Shown in pieces: positions 1 through 7,999 of a stretch of DNA of 41,289 nucleotides; the first letter of the stretch is position 1, and each line of letters begins with the position of its first letter. This DNA is from a virus, in the IMG/VR virus record IMGVR_UViG_3300036791_000903, positions 1 to 41,289 of that record. One strand, given 5' to 3'. Both the position numbers and the translations under genes were made by a program. The notes under the pieces are model-generated. The model did no database searches, had not been told where the DNA came from, and saw only the letters and a program-made list of their open reading frames with translations.

Positions 1-172
1 CGGCCAGTGGGTAAAACCAGACGCAAGCTGCTGCGCCGACTCAGCCGCCTGAACTCTCAGAACCTCACGCTGCAGGAGCGGCTGGAAGAAGCCGAGAAGA
101 AACTGCGCGAAGGTGGCACCAAGCCATCGGCAGAACCTGCTTCCGCAGCCAAACCGAATCCCAAGGACTTCC
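1..172. repeat. Terminal redundancy: left copy of 172-bp direct repeat (right copy 41118-41289)
   Basis: Bases 1-172 equal 41118-41289 except T127 against C41244. The repeat lies inside the scaffold gene and keeps its reading frame across the join. This shows that the sequence is a closed circle or a circularly permuted phage genome. The repeat end is not visibly a true packaged terminus, and the single mismatch suggests strain variation in the source DNA. The mismatch changes Ser to Pro in the scaffold. Confidence 0.95.
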
Positions 173-714
173 GCGACTACGAGGATTACGTCGAGGCGCT
201 TGCTGATTGGAAAATCAAGCAGCGCGACAACGAGCGAGCGCAGGCCGCTCAAAACGAATACATCAAGTCGATCTTTGATGACTACAACCAGCAGGTAGAA
301 ACCGCACGCGAAACCCATGATGACTTCGATGAAGTTGTGGGTACAGCTGCGCAGGTGCCCATGATCGCTATCAACGCGATGTACGAAATGGATAACGGCG
401 CAGAGGTTGCGTACTTCCTGGGTCAGCATGCCGACGTGCGGGCCGAATTGCTGGAGTGGAATCAACCCGGCTTCAGGGGTGGCGTTCGCAAGATGCTCGC
501 CCGCCTCGACGCAATCTCGGAGCAACTAGGCAAGTCCCAACCTTCTTCACGCAGCAATGGCTCTTCCGGTAAACCGCGGCCTGCGACCACTGCCCCCGCC
601 CCGATCAGGCCGGTAGGCAGTGCGTCCTCGACCAGATCGACCGCGAATCCCGGTGAAATGTCCTACGCAGACTACAAGAAGTGGCATGCGCGGAAGTATC
701 CCGATTCCCGGTAG
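1..714 (+). CDS. P22 gp8-like scaffolding protein, C-terminal part (gene wraps around the window ends)
   Basis: The scaffold protein fills and shapes the procapsid and leaves before DNA packaging. The gene begins at ATG 40881, runs off the right end and continues in frame from base 1, giving 316 residues in all. A very acidic Glu-rich stretch near the N-terminus is followed by a basic KTRRKLLRRL segment, a coiled-coil stretch, and the FRDYEDYVEALADWK segment typical of podophage scaffolds. The C-terminus is basic (YKKWHARKYPDSR), like the coat-binding tail of P22 gp8. The position between portal and coat fits. An internal GTG at 7 is not a real start, because the upstream codons continue the protein. 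Function is inferred from composition, motif and position. Confidence 0.85.
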   Translation, partial: RPVGKTRRKLLRRLSRLNSQNLTLQERLEEAEKKLREGGTKPSAEPASAAKPNPKDFRDYEDYVEALADWKIKQRDNERAQAAQNEYIKSIFDDYNQQVETARETHDDFDEVVGTAAQVPMIAINAMYEMDNGAEVAYFLGQHADVRAELLEWNQPGFRGGVRKMLARLDAISEQLGKSQPSSRSNGSSGKPRPATTAPAPIRPVGSASSTRSTANPGEMSYADYKKWHARKYPDSR

Positions 715-739
715 CCGATCTAGAAACCGGACAACTTAG

Positions 740-1942
740 ATGGCCAATGCCCTTCTGACTATTCAGATGATCACGCGGGAAGCCTTGCGTGTGCTCGAAA
801 ATAGTCTGACCTTCACCAAGCAGATCGAGCGTCAGTACGATGACAAGTATGCCATCGCGGGCGCAAAAATCGGCACCACCCTTAACGTCAGAAAACCGCC
901 CCGCTATGCCGGTCGTAGTGGGCAGGCACTTGCCATTGAAGATGCGACCGAAACCAGCGTCCCGTTGGTACTCAGCAATCAGAGAGGCGTGGACATTGCG
1001 TTCACCTCGCAAGACCTCACCTTGTCTATCGATGACTTCTCAAAGCGTTTTCTGAAGCCAGCCGTTGCTGCAGTTGCCAACATGGTTGACGTCGATGGCA
1101 CGGCTTTAACTACCCAGGTCTGGAACATGGTGGGCACTCCAGGTGCCTTCCCTGCTACCGCTTTGCTCTACCTGCAGGCAGGACAACGGCTGAACGAAGA
1201 GGCCTGCCCGGTCGATGACCGCAAGCTGGTCATGGGGCCGGGATTCGTTCCGCCTATCGTGGATGCGTTGAAGGGACTGTTTCAAAGTTCCGAGCGGATT
1301 GCCGAGCAGTACGAAAAAGGCATGATGGGAGTTGGGCTTGGGTTCAAGTGGTTTATGGATCAGAACATGCGAACCCAGATAGCCGGTGCCGGTGGCGCTT
1401 TCACGGTTGCCGGTGCCGGCCAGACCGGATCAACTCTTTTGGTGGCAGCGTTGCCCGGTGGCTTGAATAAGGGTGACGTATTTACGATTGCGGGCGTCAA
1501 CGCCGTCAATCCACAAAACCACCTGTCTACCGGAGCTCCGCGGCAGTTTGTGGTAACCGCTACTGCGATTGCCGGTGCTACCTCGATTTCCATTGCACCT
1601 CCAATCCAGGTCTATGGCACAGTAGCTCCGTTTAATCCGTTTGCTACCGTGACCGCATTGCCGGGTGCCGGGGCTACCTGCACTCCAGCATTCACTGCAG
1701 CCCAGTCATCTGGTCAGGCCTGCGCTTTCCATCCTGAAGCCTTTGCCATGGCCTGCGCCGACTTGCTGCTGCCGGGTGGAGTAGACATGGCGGCACGGGT
1801 GAACGACGACCAGCTTGGCCTGAGCATCCGCGCCATCCGCGCCTACGACATTAACCAGGACAGGTTCCCCACCAGGTTAGACATCCTGTATGGCTTTTGC
1901 ATGCTGTATGGCGAGATGGCCTGCCGCATTGCGGGCGCGTAA
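740..1942 (+). CDS. Major coat protein, P22 gp5-like
   Basis: Builds the icosahedral capsid (HK97 fold with a telokin-like insertion domain in P22). The 400-residue length is close to P22 gp5 (430). The N-terminus (MANALLTIQMITREALRVLE), the segment RGVDIAFTSQDLTLSIDDFSKRFLKPA and the C-terminal IRAYDINQDRFPTRLDILYG are all recognisable gp5-family features. A Gly/Ala-rich middle, about residues 215-325, corresponds to the insertion-domain region. It follows the scaffold gene by 25 bp with no strong ribosome site. A strong intrinsic terminator comes straight after it, which would keep coat mRNA abundant relative to downstream tail genes. Family assignment is confident. Confidence 0.93.
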   Translation: MANALLTIQMITREALRVLENSLTFTKQIERQYDDKYAIAGAKIGTTLNVRKPPRYAGRSGQALAIEDATETSVPLVLSNQRGVDIAFTSQDLTLSIDDFSKRFLKPAVAAVANMVDVDGTALTTQVWNMVGTPGAFPATALLYLQAGQRLNEEACPVDDRKLVMGPGFVPPIVDALKGLFQSSERIAEQYEKGMMGVGLGFKWFMDQNMRTQIAGAGGAFTVAGAGQTGSTLLVAALPGGLNKGDVFTIAGVNAVNPQNHLSTGAPRQFVVTATAIAGATSISIAPPIQVYGTVAPFNPFATVTALPGAGATCTPAFTAAQSSGQACAFHPEAFAMACADLLLPGGVDMAARVNDDQLGLSIRAIRAYDINQDRFPTRLDILYGFCMLYGEMACRIAGA

Positions 1943-1957
1943 TCAGGCTTCCTTCAC

Positions 1958-2003
1958 CGGGCGCATCCTCCCTTGCTGATAGCCAGCGGTGCGCCCGTTT
2001 TTT
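1958..2003 (+). terminator. Intrinsic terminator after the coat gene
   Basis: A perfect 8-bp stem, CGGGCGCA (1958-1965) with TGCGCCCG (1990-1997), is followed by six T (1998-2003). The 24-base loop is longer than usual. It ends just before the ribosome site AAAGGAGAG of the next gene and probably acts as a partial terminator setting the coat-to-tail expression ratio. Confidence 0.75.
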
Positions 2004-2024
2004 CACCTCAAAAGGAGAGTAGGC

Positions 2025-2300
2025 ATGGCAGGAAAAACAGGAATGGCGGTCTTGTACACACCCACCGCGGAGCAGGCAGCTAACTTCAATAACTATAGCC
2101 GGCAGATTGCAGCCGTAATCACGTCATGGGATGAGGAAAGCGAGAAAGCTGCACTCGTTCTCTTTGTTCCCGGTGCCAGTTTCGTGACTGCTCTCAATGG
2201 CGTTATCGAGGGCGTCGATCCTGGTGAGTTCCAGCAATTTGCAACCGATGTGGCGAAGTCCTCCGGTCAGGGTGCCGCCCAGCACAAGGCCAAAGTCTAA
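2025..2300 (+). CDS. Small virion-region protein, first of two tandem paralogs
   Basis: A 91-residue protein of unknown function. ATG 2025 is preferred over an upstream in-frame start at 1989 because AAAGGAGAG lies at 2011-2019 and the upstream start would fall inside the terminator. Its core (QIAAVITSWDEESEKAALVL followed by FVTALNGVIEGVDPGEF) aligns with the core of the next gene, so the two look like a duplicated pair. Position directly after the coat gene suggests a head decoration or connector-related role, but this is only inference. No membrane segment or signal peptide is visible. Confidence 0.75.
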   Translation: MAGKTGMAVLYTPTAEQAANFNNYSRQIAAVITSWDEESEKAALVLFVPGASFVTALNGVIEGVDPGEFQQFATDVAKSSGQGAAQHKAKV

Positions 2301-2334
2301 CCAGTTCAAACAATTCCTCGAGGAGGTAACAAGA

Positions 2335-2742
2335 ATGCCGCTCGATATCCAGCATAGTCAGAAGTCCGATCCCAAGGCCGCGTCCAAGGCCATCACCGCA
2401 ACGCCGGGAACCATCGTTCAATACCAACCCACAGTCAGCGAGTCGTCCATGTCAAATGTGCCGATAGTGGCTATAGTGACCGCGGTTGACGAGGAACTCA
2501 GCACTGCCAGCCTGCTGCTCTTTGATGACGGCAAAGACTTTGTCGTCAGCAAGCGCGGCGTGTCCGAAGGCGACGAGGATGGCCAGTTTCTGGCGCTTGG
2601 CCAATTATCTCTGACCCAGAAGGCCACGGCGGAACAAAAGAAGGCCGAAGCAAAGGCTGAAGTCGAGAGGCAAAAAGCCCAGGCTGAACAACAAAAGGCC
2701 GATGAGCAGGCCAGGGCTGCGGCAGCAAAAAAGGTGGCGTGA
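2335..2742 (+). CDS. Small virion-region protein, second tandem paralog with charged C-terminal helix
   Basis: 135 residues, started at ATG 2335 behind a strong AGGAGG (2321-2326); the frame is open further upstream but overlaps the previous gene without a ribosome site. The core VPIVAIVTAVDEELSTASLL with FVVSKRGVSEGDEDGQF is a paralog of the preceding protein. Residues about 90-135 form a long Lys/Glu/Ala/Gln helix (repeated EQKKAEAKAE-like units) that should be a coiled coil; the first paralog lacks it. Function unknown. Confidence 0.8.
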   Translation: MPLDIQHSQKSDPKAASKAITATPGTIVQYQPTVSESSMSNVPIVAIVTAVDEELSTASLLLFDDGKDFVVSKRGVSEGDEDGQFLALGQLSLTQKATAEQKKAEAKAEVERQKAQAEQQKADEQARAAAAKKVA

Positions 2743-2921
2743 TGCCTTACGAGTACCAGGAATTTCCCAAGTGGAAGTACCACCCAGACCGCGAACCGAT
2801 CATGGTCGATGACGCGCAGCAGGAAACCGACCTTGGCCCTGATTGGTTCGACCGGCCTGATCAGGCCAGGGAAGCGTTGGCCAGGCTGCGGGAAGCGCTG
2901 CTGAAGAAGAAGGCAGTATGA
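2742..2921 (+). CDS. Small conserved phage protein
   Basis: 59 residues, starting at ATG 2742 that overlaps the previous stop (TGATG), so translation is probably coupled. The pattern PKWKYHPDREPIMVDDAQQE followed by a Leu-Gly-x-x-Trp segment is a recurrent short motif next to head genes in tailed phages. A helical Arg/Leu/Lys-rich end follows. It overlaps the gp4-like gene by 4 bp. No function is assigned; the coupling suggests a role near the head-tail connector. Confidence 0.7.
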   Translation: MPYEYQEFPKWKYHPDREPIMVDDAQQETDLGPDWFDRPDQAREALARLREALLKKKAV

Positions 2922-3646
2922 CCGGCAACGATGTAATCACTGCCGCCCTGCTGCGCATCAACGCCACCTCGCCGGGTGAGAACCCGAGCGCAGCAGAAGC
3001 CGCAACTGCGCTTGTGACCCTGAACGACATGCTGGATGCATGGCAGATCGAGCGCTTGATGATCTACTGCATCCAGCGGCTGCTGTTCTCACTGCAGCCT
3101 ACCAAGCAGGCCTACACCGTGGGGCCGGGCGGCGACTTCAACATTACTCGACCGGCTCGCATCGAGCGCATGGGCATCATCAACCTGCAGAACAGCAATC
3201 AGCCGCTGGAGTTGCCGCTGAGAATGTTGACTGAGGCGGAATGGCTGCTCACGCCGGTAAAGGCTATTACCAGCAGCCTGCCGGTAGCGGTGTGGGACGA
3301 CCAGGGATTTCCGTGGCGTACCCTGAACTTCTGGGCTTCTCCCAGCATGCCGGTTGCAACCTCGCTCTACGTGTGGGCGAACCTTGGCAGCTTTCAAGAT
3401 CTTGCCACCGACTACGAATTTCCACCCGGCTATGCCGAGGCCATCAAGTACAACCTGGCCTATCGCCTGTCGGATGAATTCGGTGGCTTCATGCCCCAGA
3501 CCTTGCCCCAGAAGGCGCTGGAAGCCAAAGCCCGCATCAAGGCACTAAACACCCCATCGCTCGACCTGCGCTGCGACGATGCGCTGGTGAGCAATGGCAA
3601 AAGGCAATACAACTGGTTGGTAGACCAGCCTGCAGGTACACGATAG
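2918..3646 (+). CDS. Head-to-tail connector, P22 gp4-like tail accessory factor
   Basis: 242 residues. In P22, gp4 is the first tail protein to add to the portal after DNA packaging. The N-terminal VITAALLRINATSPGENPSAAEAATALVTLNDMLDAW pattern (helical adaptor) and the later YAEAIKYNLAYRLSDEFG segment are typical of this family (P22 tail accessory factor gp4). The gene is larger than P22 gp4 (166 residues), mainly through the middle beta-rich part. The start ATGA overlaps the previous stop. It lies immediately before the gp10-like gene, as in P22. Confidence 0.88.
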   Translation: MTGNDVITAALLRINATSPGENPSAAEAATALVTLNDMLDAWQIERLMIYCIQRLLFSLQPTKQAYTVGPGGDFNITRPARIERMGIINLQNSNQPLELPLRMLTEAEWLLTPVKAITSSLPVAVWDDQGFPWRTLNFWASPSMPVATSLYVWANLGSFQDLATDYEFPPGYAEAIKYNLAYRLSDEFGGFMPQTLPQKALEAKARIKALNTPSLDLRCDDALVSNGKRQYNWLVDQPAGTR

Positions 3647-6361
3647 ATGGCACGCTTTGGATTTGTCGGCGGCGGCTATCAGTTGCGCAACGTCAACGCC
3701 AACTGCCAGCGCTGCCAGAACTTTATTCCCGAGACTGACGAAACCGGCAACGGTGTAAGTATGGCATCGCTCTCGCCTACCTGGGGAATGGCCAACTTTG
3801 CTCGGCTCCCTGGCGCAGAAGTGCGCGGCATGTACTTCTTTAATGGGCGCTTGTTCGTTGTCACCGACAAGTTCTACGAAGTATTCGCAAACGGCACGTT
3901 TACCGGCTATAGCTTTCTGCCAGACGACGGCCAGCCGGTAACCATGGCGGCAAACAATGCAGGCCAGCTGCTGATCTGCGCCGCCGGACAACTCTGGATG
4001 TTTCCCCTGGTGCAGCCGGTGAGTGCTCCCATCACCACAGTTGAGGGAATTACCAAACTGCATGGTGTTAATGTTATAGCGATTTCTTGCGGCACCGCCA
4101 CCATTACCGCGAGTTCTCCTGTTGCTATTGTGCAGGGCACGCCCAACCCTAACACTCTCGCCATCACTTGCGGCACCCTGACTCCCCAGGCCAGCGCTAA
4201 CATCACCACGGTTCAGGGAATTATCGCCATTTATAATAAAAGCGGTTACCTCGCCGTTACTTTGACTAGTATGCCCTTCGTTAAGGGGCAGCAGGTCTAC
4301 TTCGCAGGACTAACCAACGCAACCTGGCTCAATGGCTACTCTGCCATCATTACCTCGATTAGCGGCAACACCTTCTATTCAACCGGTGGAGGATGGCTGA
4401 ACAGTCCAACCATTCCACCCTGGCCTTTTGGCCCTACTGCCGACACTGGTACGGCTGCGCTACCGTCGGTGATCAACGGCACTATGCCTTTTGCGGTAGG
4501 GCAGACAGTTACCTTTTCGGGAATGAACAATTCAGCCTGGCTCAATGGGCATACCGCCGTTATCAGTTCCATTTCCGGCAACACCTTCTATTCAACCTCG
4601 GGAAGCTGGACGACCATGATGGCCGGTGGCGGTGGCTCAGTGCAGTTTCCCTATGGGCCTGCTCCCGACACTGGCACCGCTCAGTTACAGCAGATCACTA
4701 CCACCATGCCCTTCTCGGTGGGGCAAACGGTTTATTTGAATGGATTGACCAATGCAACGTGGACAACATGGCTGAACGGCTGTAGCGTAGTCATCAGTTC
4801 CATTTCCGGCGGTACGATTTATGGCCAAGCTGGATCATGGGTCAACAGTCCAATCAGGCCAGCCTTTCCTTTTAGTCCCATTGCCGACACCGGCACAGCC
4901 GCAACCGCTAGTACAGAACAGGTCACCAGCGGCATTATCGGGCCGGTTTCCTCCATCGCCTTTATCGACGGTTACTTCATGGCGCTGCTGGCCAACTCGC
5001 AGCAGGCGCAGTGGTCGGCGCTGGAAGATGCCCTGACGTGGGATAGCTCCAACACTTTCAAAGTCTCCTACTATCCCGACAACGTTGTAGCCATGATGGT
5101 AAACCAGCGCAATATCTGGTTTTTTGGCCCCAAACAAACGGTCATCTACTGGGATTCAGGCGACCTCCTCAACCCGTTCACTCCGATTGACGGCGCATTC
5201 TTCGAGTATGGCCTGGCCGCCCAGTGGTCGGTGGCCAAGCTCAACAACGGTTTGTTCTGGATTGGGCAGGACGAGCGTGGCTGGGCGGTGGCTTTTCGCT
5301 CAGTGGGCTGGACGCCGCAGCGCATTTCCACCCACGCCATCGAGCAGGAATGGAATGACTATCCCACAGTGTCGGATGCCATTGCATACTCGATGCAGAC
5401 TGATGGGCACGAGCTTTATCATGTCTACTTTCCTACCGCCAACAAAAGCTGGCGCTATGATGCGGTCAGCGGCCTGTGGCACGAACCGTGCTTCTGGAAC
5501 GGGACTAACAATGTGGCACACCACTCCCGCGTCTATGTGTTTGCATTCAATAAACATTTGCTGGGCGATACCCAGACCGGCCATCTGTATGTCACCGATC
5601 CCACGCTGCTAACCGACGACGTTATCGGTGCGCCTAACAACCCCATCCGTCGTCTGCGCCGTGCACCCCATATCGTTAACGGACTCGAGTGGCTGTTTCA
5701 TCATCGCTTGCGAGTGCATCTGGAAGCTGGCCTCGGCCCTATCCCTGCGCTGCTTGGTACGGCTAACGGCCAGCCATTCGTGGTGCTCACCGATGCCAAC
5801 GGGCAGCAGTGGATGGTGATGATTACCGACGCAGGAATCCAAAGCTCCAGCACGACCAGCAACATGGTGCCGTCAAGCTACATCTTCAAAGATTTGGTCA
5901 ATCCATCAACCACCTACGTCTTGGGCGTGTCGATTGCCGGGGCACTCACGCTGACTCCAACCATACCGCCAGCCGGCTTAAGCGGCTTTATCCAGCGCTT
6001 GCCAATGATGACCCAGCCGAGCGGCCTGCAGACGTCGGTGAGCGTGCAGAACGGTGCGCTGGTCGTCGATGCGCCCACCTCGCCCACACGCGAGCCACAG
6101 GTAATGCTGCGCTGGTCTGACGATGGCGGACACAGCTGGTCAAACGAGTATGCGGTAGGCGCAGGCTTTGCCGGTGAGTTCAGCAAGCGGGTTGAGTGGC
6201 GCAGACTGGGCCGCAGCCGCGATCGGGTATATGAGATCTCGGTAACTGATCCCATACCATGGCGCATCGTTGATGCCTACCTGGATGCGACCGACCCGAA
6301 GGGCTCCGGCAGTTATACCCCCAGACCGCGTTACGCTCACGAAATAGGGAAGACGCTGTAA
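3647..6361 (+). CDS. Packaged-DNA stabilisation / tail hub protein, P22 gp10-like, with repeat insertion
   Basis: 904 residues; P22 gp10 has 472. gp10 closes the tail channel below gp4. The N-terminus (GFVGGGYQLRNVNANCQRC with NFIPE) and the C-terminal part (MLRWSDDGGHSWSNEY, then VEWRRLGRSRDRVYEI) are family hallmarks. The extra length is mostly an insertion with three tandem units at about residues 209-279, 280-353 and 354-421. Each unit carries the pattern MPF-x2-GQ-x-V, then WLNG, then an I(S/T)SISG motif, and ends near DTGTA. Before them sit two shorter related units (CGT...ITTVQG). The repeats look like small beta domains displayed on the tail. Confidence 0.88.
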   Translation: MARFGFVGGGYQLRNVNANCQRCQNFIPETDETGNGVSMASLSPTWGMANFARLPGAEVRGMYFFNGRLFVVTDKFYEVFANGTFTGYSFLPDDGQPVTMAANNAGQLLICAAGQLWMFPLVQPVSAPITTVEGITKLHGVNVIAISCGTATITASSPVAIVQGTPNPNTLAITCGTLTPQASANITTVQGIIAIYNKSGYLAVTLTSMPFVKGQQVYFAGLTNATWLNGYSAIITSISGNTFYSTGGGWLNSPTIPPWPFGPTADTGTAALPSVINGTMPFAVGQTVTFSGMNNSAWLNGHTAVISSISGNTFYSTSGSWTTMMAGGGGSVQFPYGPAPDTGTAQLQQITTTMPFSVGQTVYLNGLTNATWTTWLNGCSVVISSISGGTIYGQAGSWVNSPIRPAFPFSPIADTGTAATASTEQVTSGIIGPVSSIAFIDGYFMALLANSQQAQWSALEDALTWDSSNTFKVSYYPDNVVAMMVNQRNIWFFGPKQTVIYWDSGDLLNPFTPIDGAFFEYGLAAQWSVAKLNNGLFWIGQDERGWAVAFRSVGWTPQRISTHAIEQEWNDYPTVSDAIAYSMQTDGHELYHVYFPTANKSWRYDAVSGLWHEPCFWNGTNNVAHHSRVYVFAFNKHLLGDTQTGHLYVTDPTLLTDDVIGAPNNPIRRLRRAPHIVNGLEWLFHHRLRVHLEAGLGPIPALLGTANGQPFVVLTDANGQQWMVMITDAGIQSSSTTSNMVPSSYIFKDLVNPSTTYVLGVSIAGALTLTPTIPPAGLSGFIQRLPMMTQPSGLQTSVSVQNGALVVDAPTSPTREPQVMLRWSDDGGHSWSNEYAVGAGFAGEFSKRVEWRRLGRSRDRVYEISVTDPIPWRIVDAYLDATDPKGSGSYTPRPRYAHEIGKTL

Positions 6362-6589
6362 ATGCCGCCAGTATCACCCCCGCCTGTTGCTACACCCTTT
6401 AGCGGTGACAGCGCTTCTGGTGTTTCCCTGCCGTGGGTCAGGTTTTTTCAGACAATGCAGGCCAAGCTCAACAGCCTGTCTCGGGTGCCAGGGCCGTACA
6501 CCAGTGATGCGGCAGCGGCGACTGGTGGAGTGCCCGTCGGTTCAGCATATTACCAGGCCAGCGGGGTCATGGTGGTCAGGTTAGTGTGA
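6362..6589 (+). CDS. Small tail-region protein at the gp26 (tail needle) position
   Basis: 75 residues, starting at ATG 6362 directly after the gp10-like stop. Pro-rich N-terminus, then PWVRFFQTMQAKLNSLSRV, a short amphipathic helix, then a Gly/Ala-rich end. In P22 this slot holds the tail needle gp26 (233 residues), but this protein is far too short to be one and no coiled-coil trimer is visible. It may be a small tail cap or chaperone. Function unknown. Confidence 0.6.
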   Translation: MPPVSPPPVATPFSGDSASGVSLPWVRFFQTMQAKLNSLSRVPGPYTSDAAAATGGVPVGSAYYQASGVMVVRLV

Positions 6590-7056
6590 CGGTCGAACGC
6601 ACCTTTGATTATGCACTGGTCAAGCAGATTGTGACTCACCCGAAAATCTATCCTCACATTGTAGACGATCACAGTCCCAAGGCTGACGAATGGAAACCAA
6701 TTGATAGCGATCTGGTCTGGTATGTGATGGTTCAAAACGGCAATGGTCATGCTGTAGGAGTGTTTGTCCTGGCTCCGCAAAACTGTGTTTGTTACGAGTT
6801 CCACACTTGCCTGCTGCCGGAAATTTGGGGGCCGCTTGCCCGCAAGGCAGCCAGGATGATGCTGGCATGGATGTTTGCTAATAGCCCCTGCCAGCGCATT
6901 GTGACCAACGTGCCAGAGTACAACCGTATCGCGTTGCGATTCGGCAGGAACATCGGACTGAAAGAGTTTGGAGTGAACCCCAAAAGCTATCTCAAGGGTG
7001 GCGTTCTCTACAACCAGATTCTGATGGGAATCAGCAAGGAGGATCTATGCCACTAA
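6586..7056 (+). CDS. GNAT-like protein, P22 gp14 / DUF2824-like
   Basis: 156 residues, started at GTG 6586 (GTGA overlap with the previous stop). The layout, with a strand block (GVFVLAPQNCVCYEFHTCLLPE) followed by a helix (ARKAARMMLAWMFANSPCQRIVTNVPEYN) and a late FGRNIGLKEFG segment, matches the GNAT acyltransferase fold as found in DUF2824 phage proteins. The place between gp10- and gp7-like genes is the P22 gene 14 slot. In P22 this protein is needed for producing infectious particles, but its chemistry is not established. No catalytic activity can be claimed. Confidence 0.7.
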   Translation: MTVERTFDYALVKQIVTHPKIYPHIVDDHSPKADEWKPIDSDLVWYVMVQNGNGHAVGVFVLAPQNCVCYEFHTCLLPEIWGPLARKAARMMLAWMFANSPCQRIVTNVPEYNRIALRFGRNIGLKEFGVNPKSYLKGGVLYNQILMGISKEDLCH

Positions 7057-7997
7057 TAGGAGGCTTGATTGGGGGTGGAATTAGCGCGATCACGGGCTTG
7101 TTTGGCGCGAACCAGCAGGCGAACGCTGCCAAAGCCGCCGCCGCGCAGCAGGCACAGGCCGCGCAGCAGGCGATGAACATTGCCGGGGTCAACAAGGCCG
7201 CGGCAGTTGGTGCCCAGACGGGTGCGACAAACCAGATTCAGGGTCTTTACTCGCCCTACCTGCAGGCTGGCCAACAGGGGATGGGCACTTTATCATCCAT
7301 GCTGGCGACACCTGGACAAGGTCTGCTGGCAGGATGGAATCAGAACTTTCAGGCACCCACGGCAGAGCAGGCAGCGCAAACACCGGGCTACCAATTCCAG
7401 TTACAGCAAGGCCAGAACGCCATCCAGTCCAGCGCCGCAGCCAAAGGTAACCTGCTGAGTGGCGGCACTGCCAAAGCGCTTGACCAGTACTCACAGGGTT
7501 TGGCTAGCACTAACTATCAGCAGACTTACAACAACGCTTTTCAAAACTACCTGCAAAACTACGGGCAGTTCCAACAAAACCAGCAAAACCAATATGCTCG
7601 CCTGATGGGTCTTACCGGCATTGGCACCGGCATGACCGGCCAGATGGGAGGGCTGGCGCAGACTGGCGCGGGCAACCTCGCTAGTATCTATGGCGGCAAC
7701 ACTGCCGCGATGTCAGGGTTGCTGGGTACACAGGGGGCAGCGCAGGCTTCAGGCACCATGGGCGCGGCCAATGCGTGGGCTGGTGGTATCAACAACATTG
7801 GCAACGCCGCGACGAACCTGGGCACATTGAGCATGCTGGGATACGGGCAGAACCAGAATGAGAAGTTGCCTCCTGCTGACATCACACTGGGCGCACCGGG
7901 CGGTAACTTTGGTTCCGGGGCCATGCCCAGCTTAGGTTCAGTGGGAGCGCTGTCCTCCAATATCTTGGGCGGTGGTACTGGCTTGCCCTGGAGCTAA
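7047..7997 (+). CDS. DNA ejection (internal virion) protein, P22 gp7-like
   Basis: 316 residues behind AAGGAGG (7036-7042), overlapping the previous gene by 10 bp. A hydrophobic Gly-rich N-terminus (PLIGGLIGGGISAITGLFGA) is followed by an Ala/Gln-rich helix and the recurrent segment LSGGTAKALDQYSQGLAST with NAFQNYL, typical of podophage ejection proteins that leave the capsid and enter the cell envelope with the DNA. The second half is low-complexity Gly/Ala/Asn. Position before two more ejection-type genes matches the P22 order 7-20-16. Confidence 0.82.
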   Translation: MPLIGGLIGGGISAITGLFGANQQANAAKAAAAQQAQAAQQAMNIAGVNKAAAVGAQTGATNQIQGLYSPYLQAGQQGMGTLSSMLATPGQGLLAGWNQNFQAPTAEQAAQTPGYQFQLQQGQNAIQSSAAAKGNLLSGGTAKALDQYSQGLASTNYQQTYNNAFQNYLQNYGQFQQNQQNQYARLMGLTGIGTGMTGQMGGLAQTGAGNLASIYGGNTAAMSGLLGTQGAAQASGTMGAANAWAGGINNIGNAATNLGTLSMLGYGQNQNEKLPPADITLGAPGGNFGSGAMPSLGSVGALSSNILGGGTGLPWS

Positions 7998-7999
7998 CT

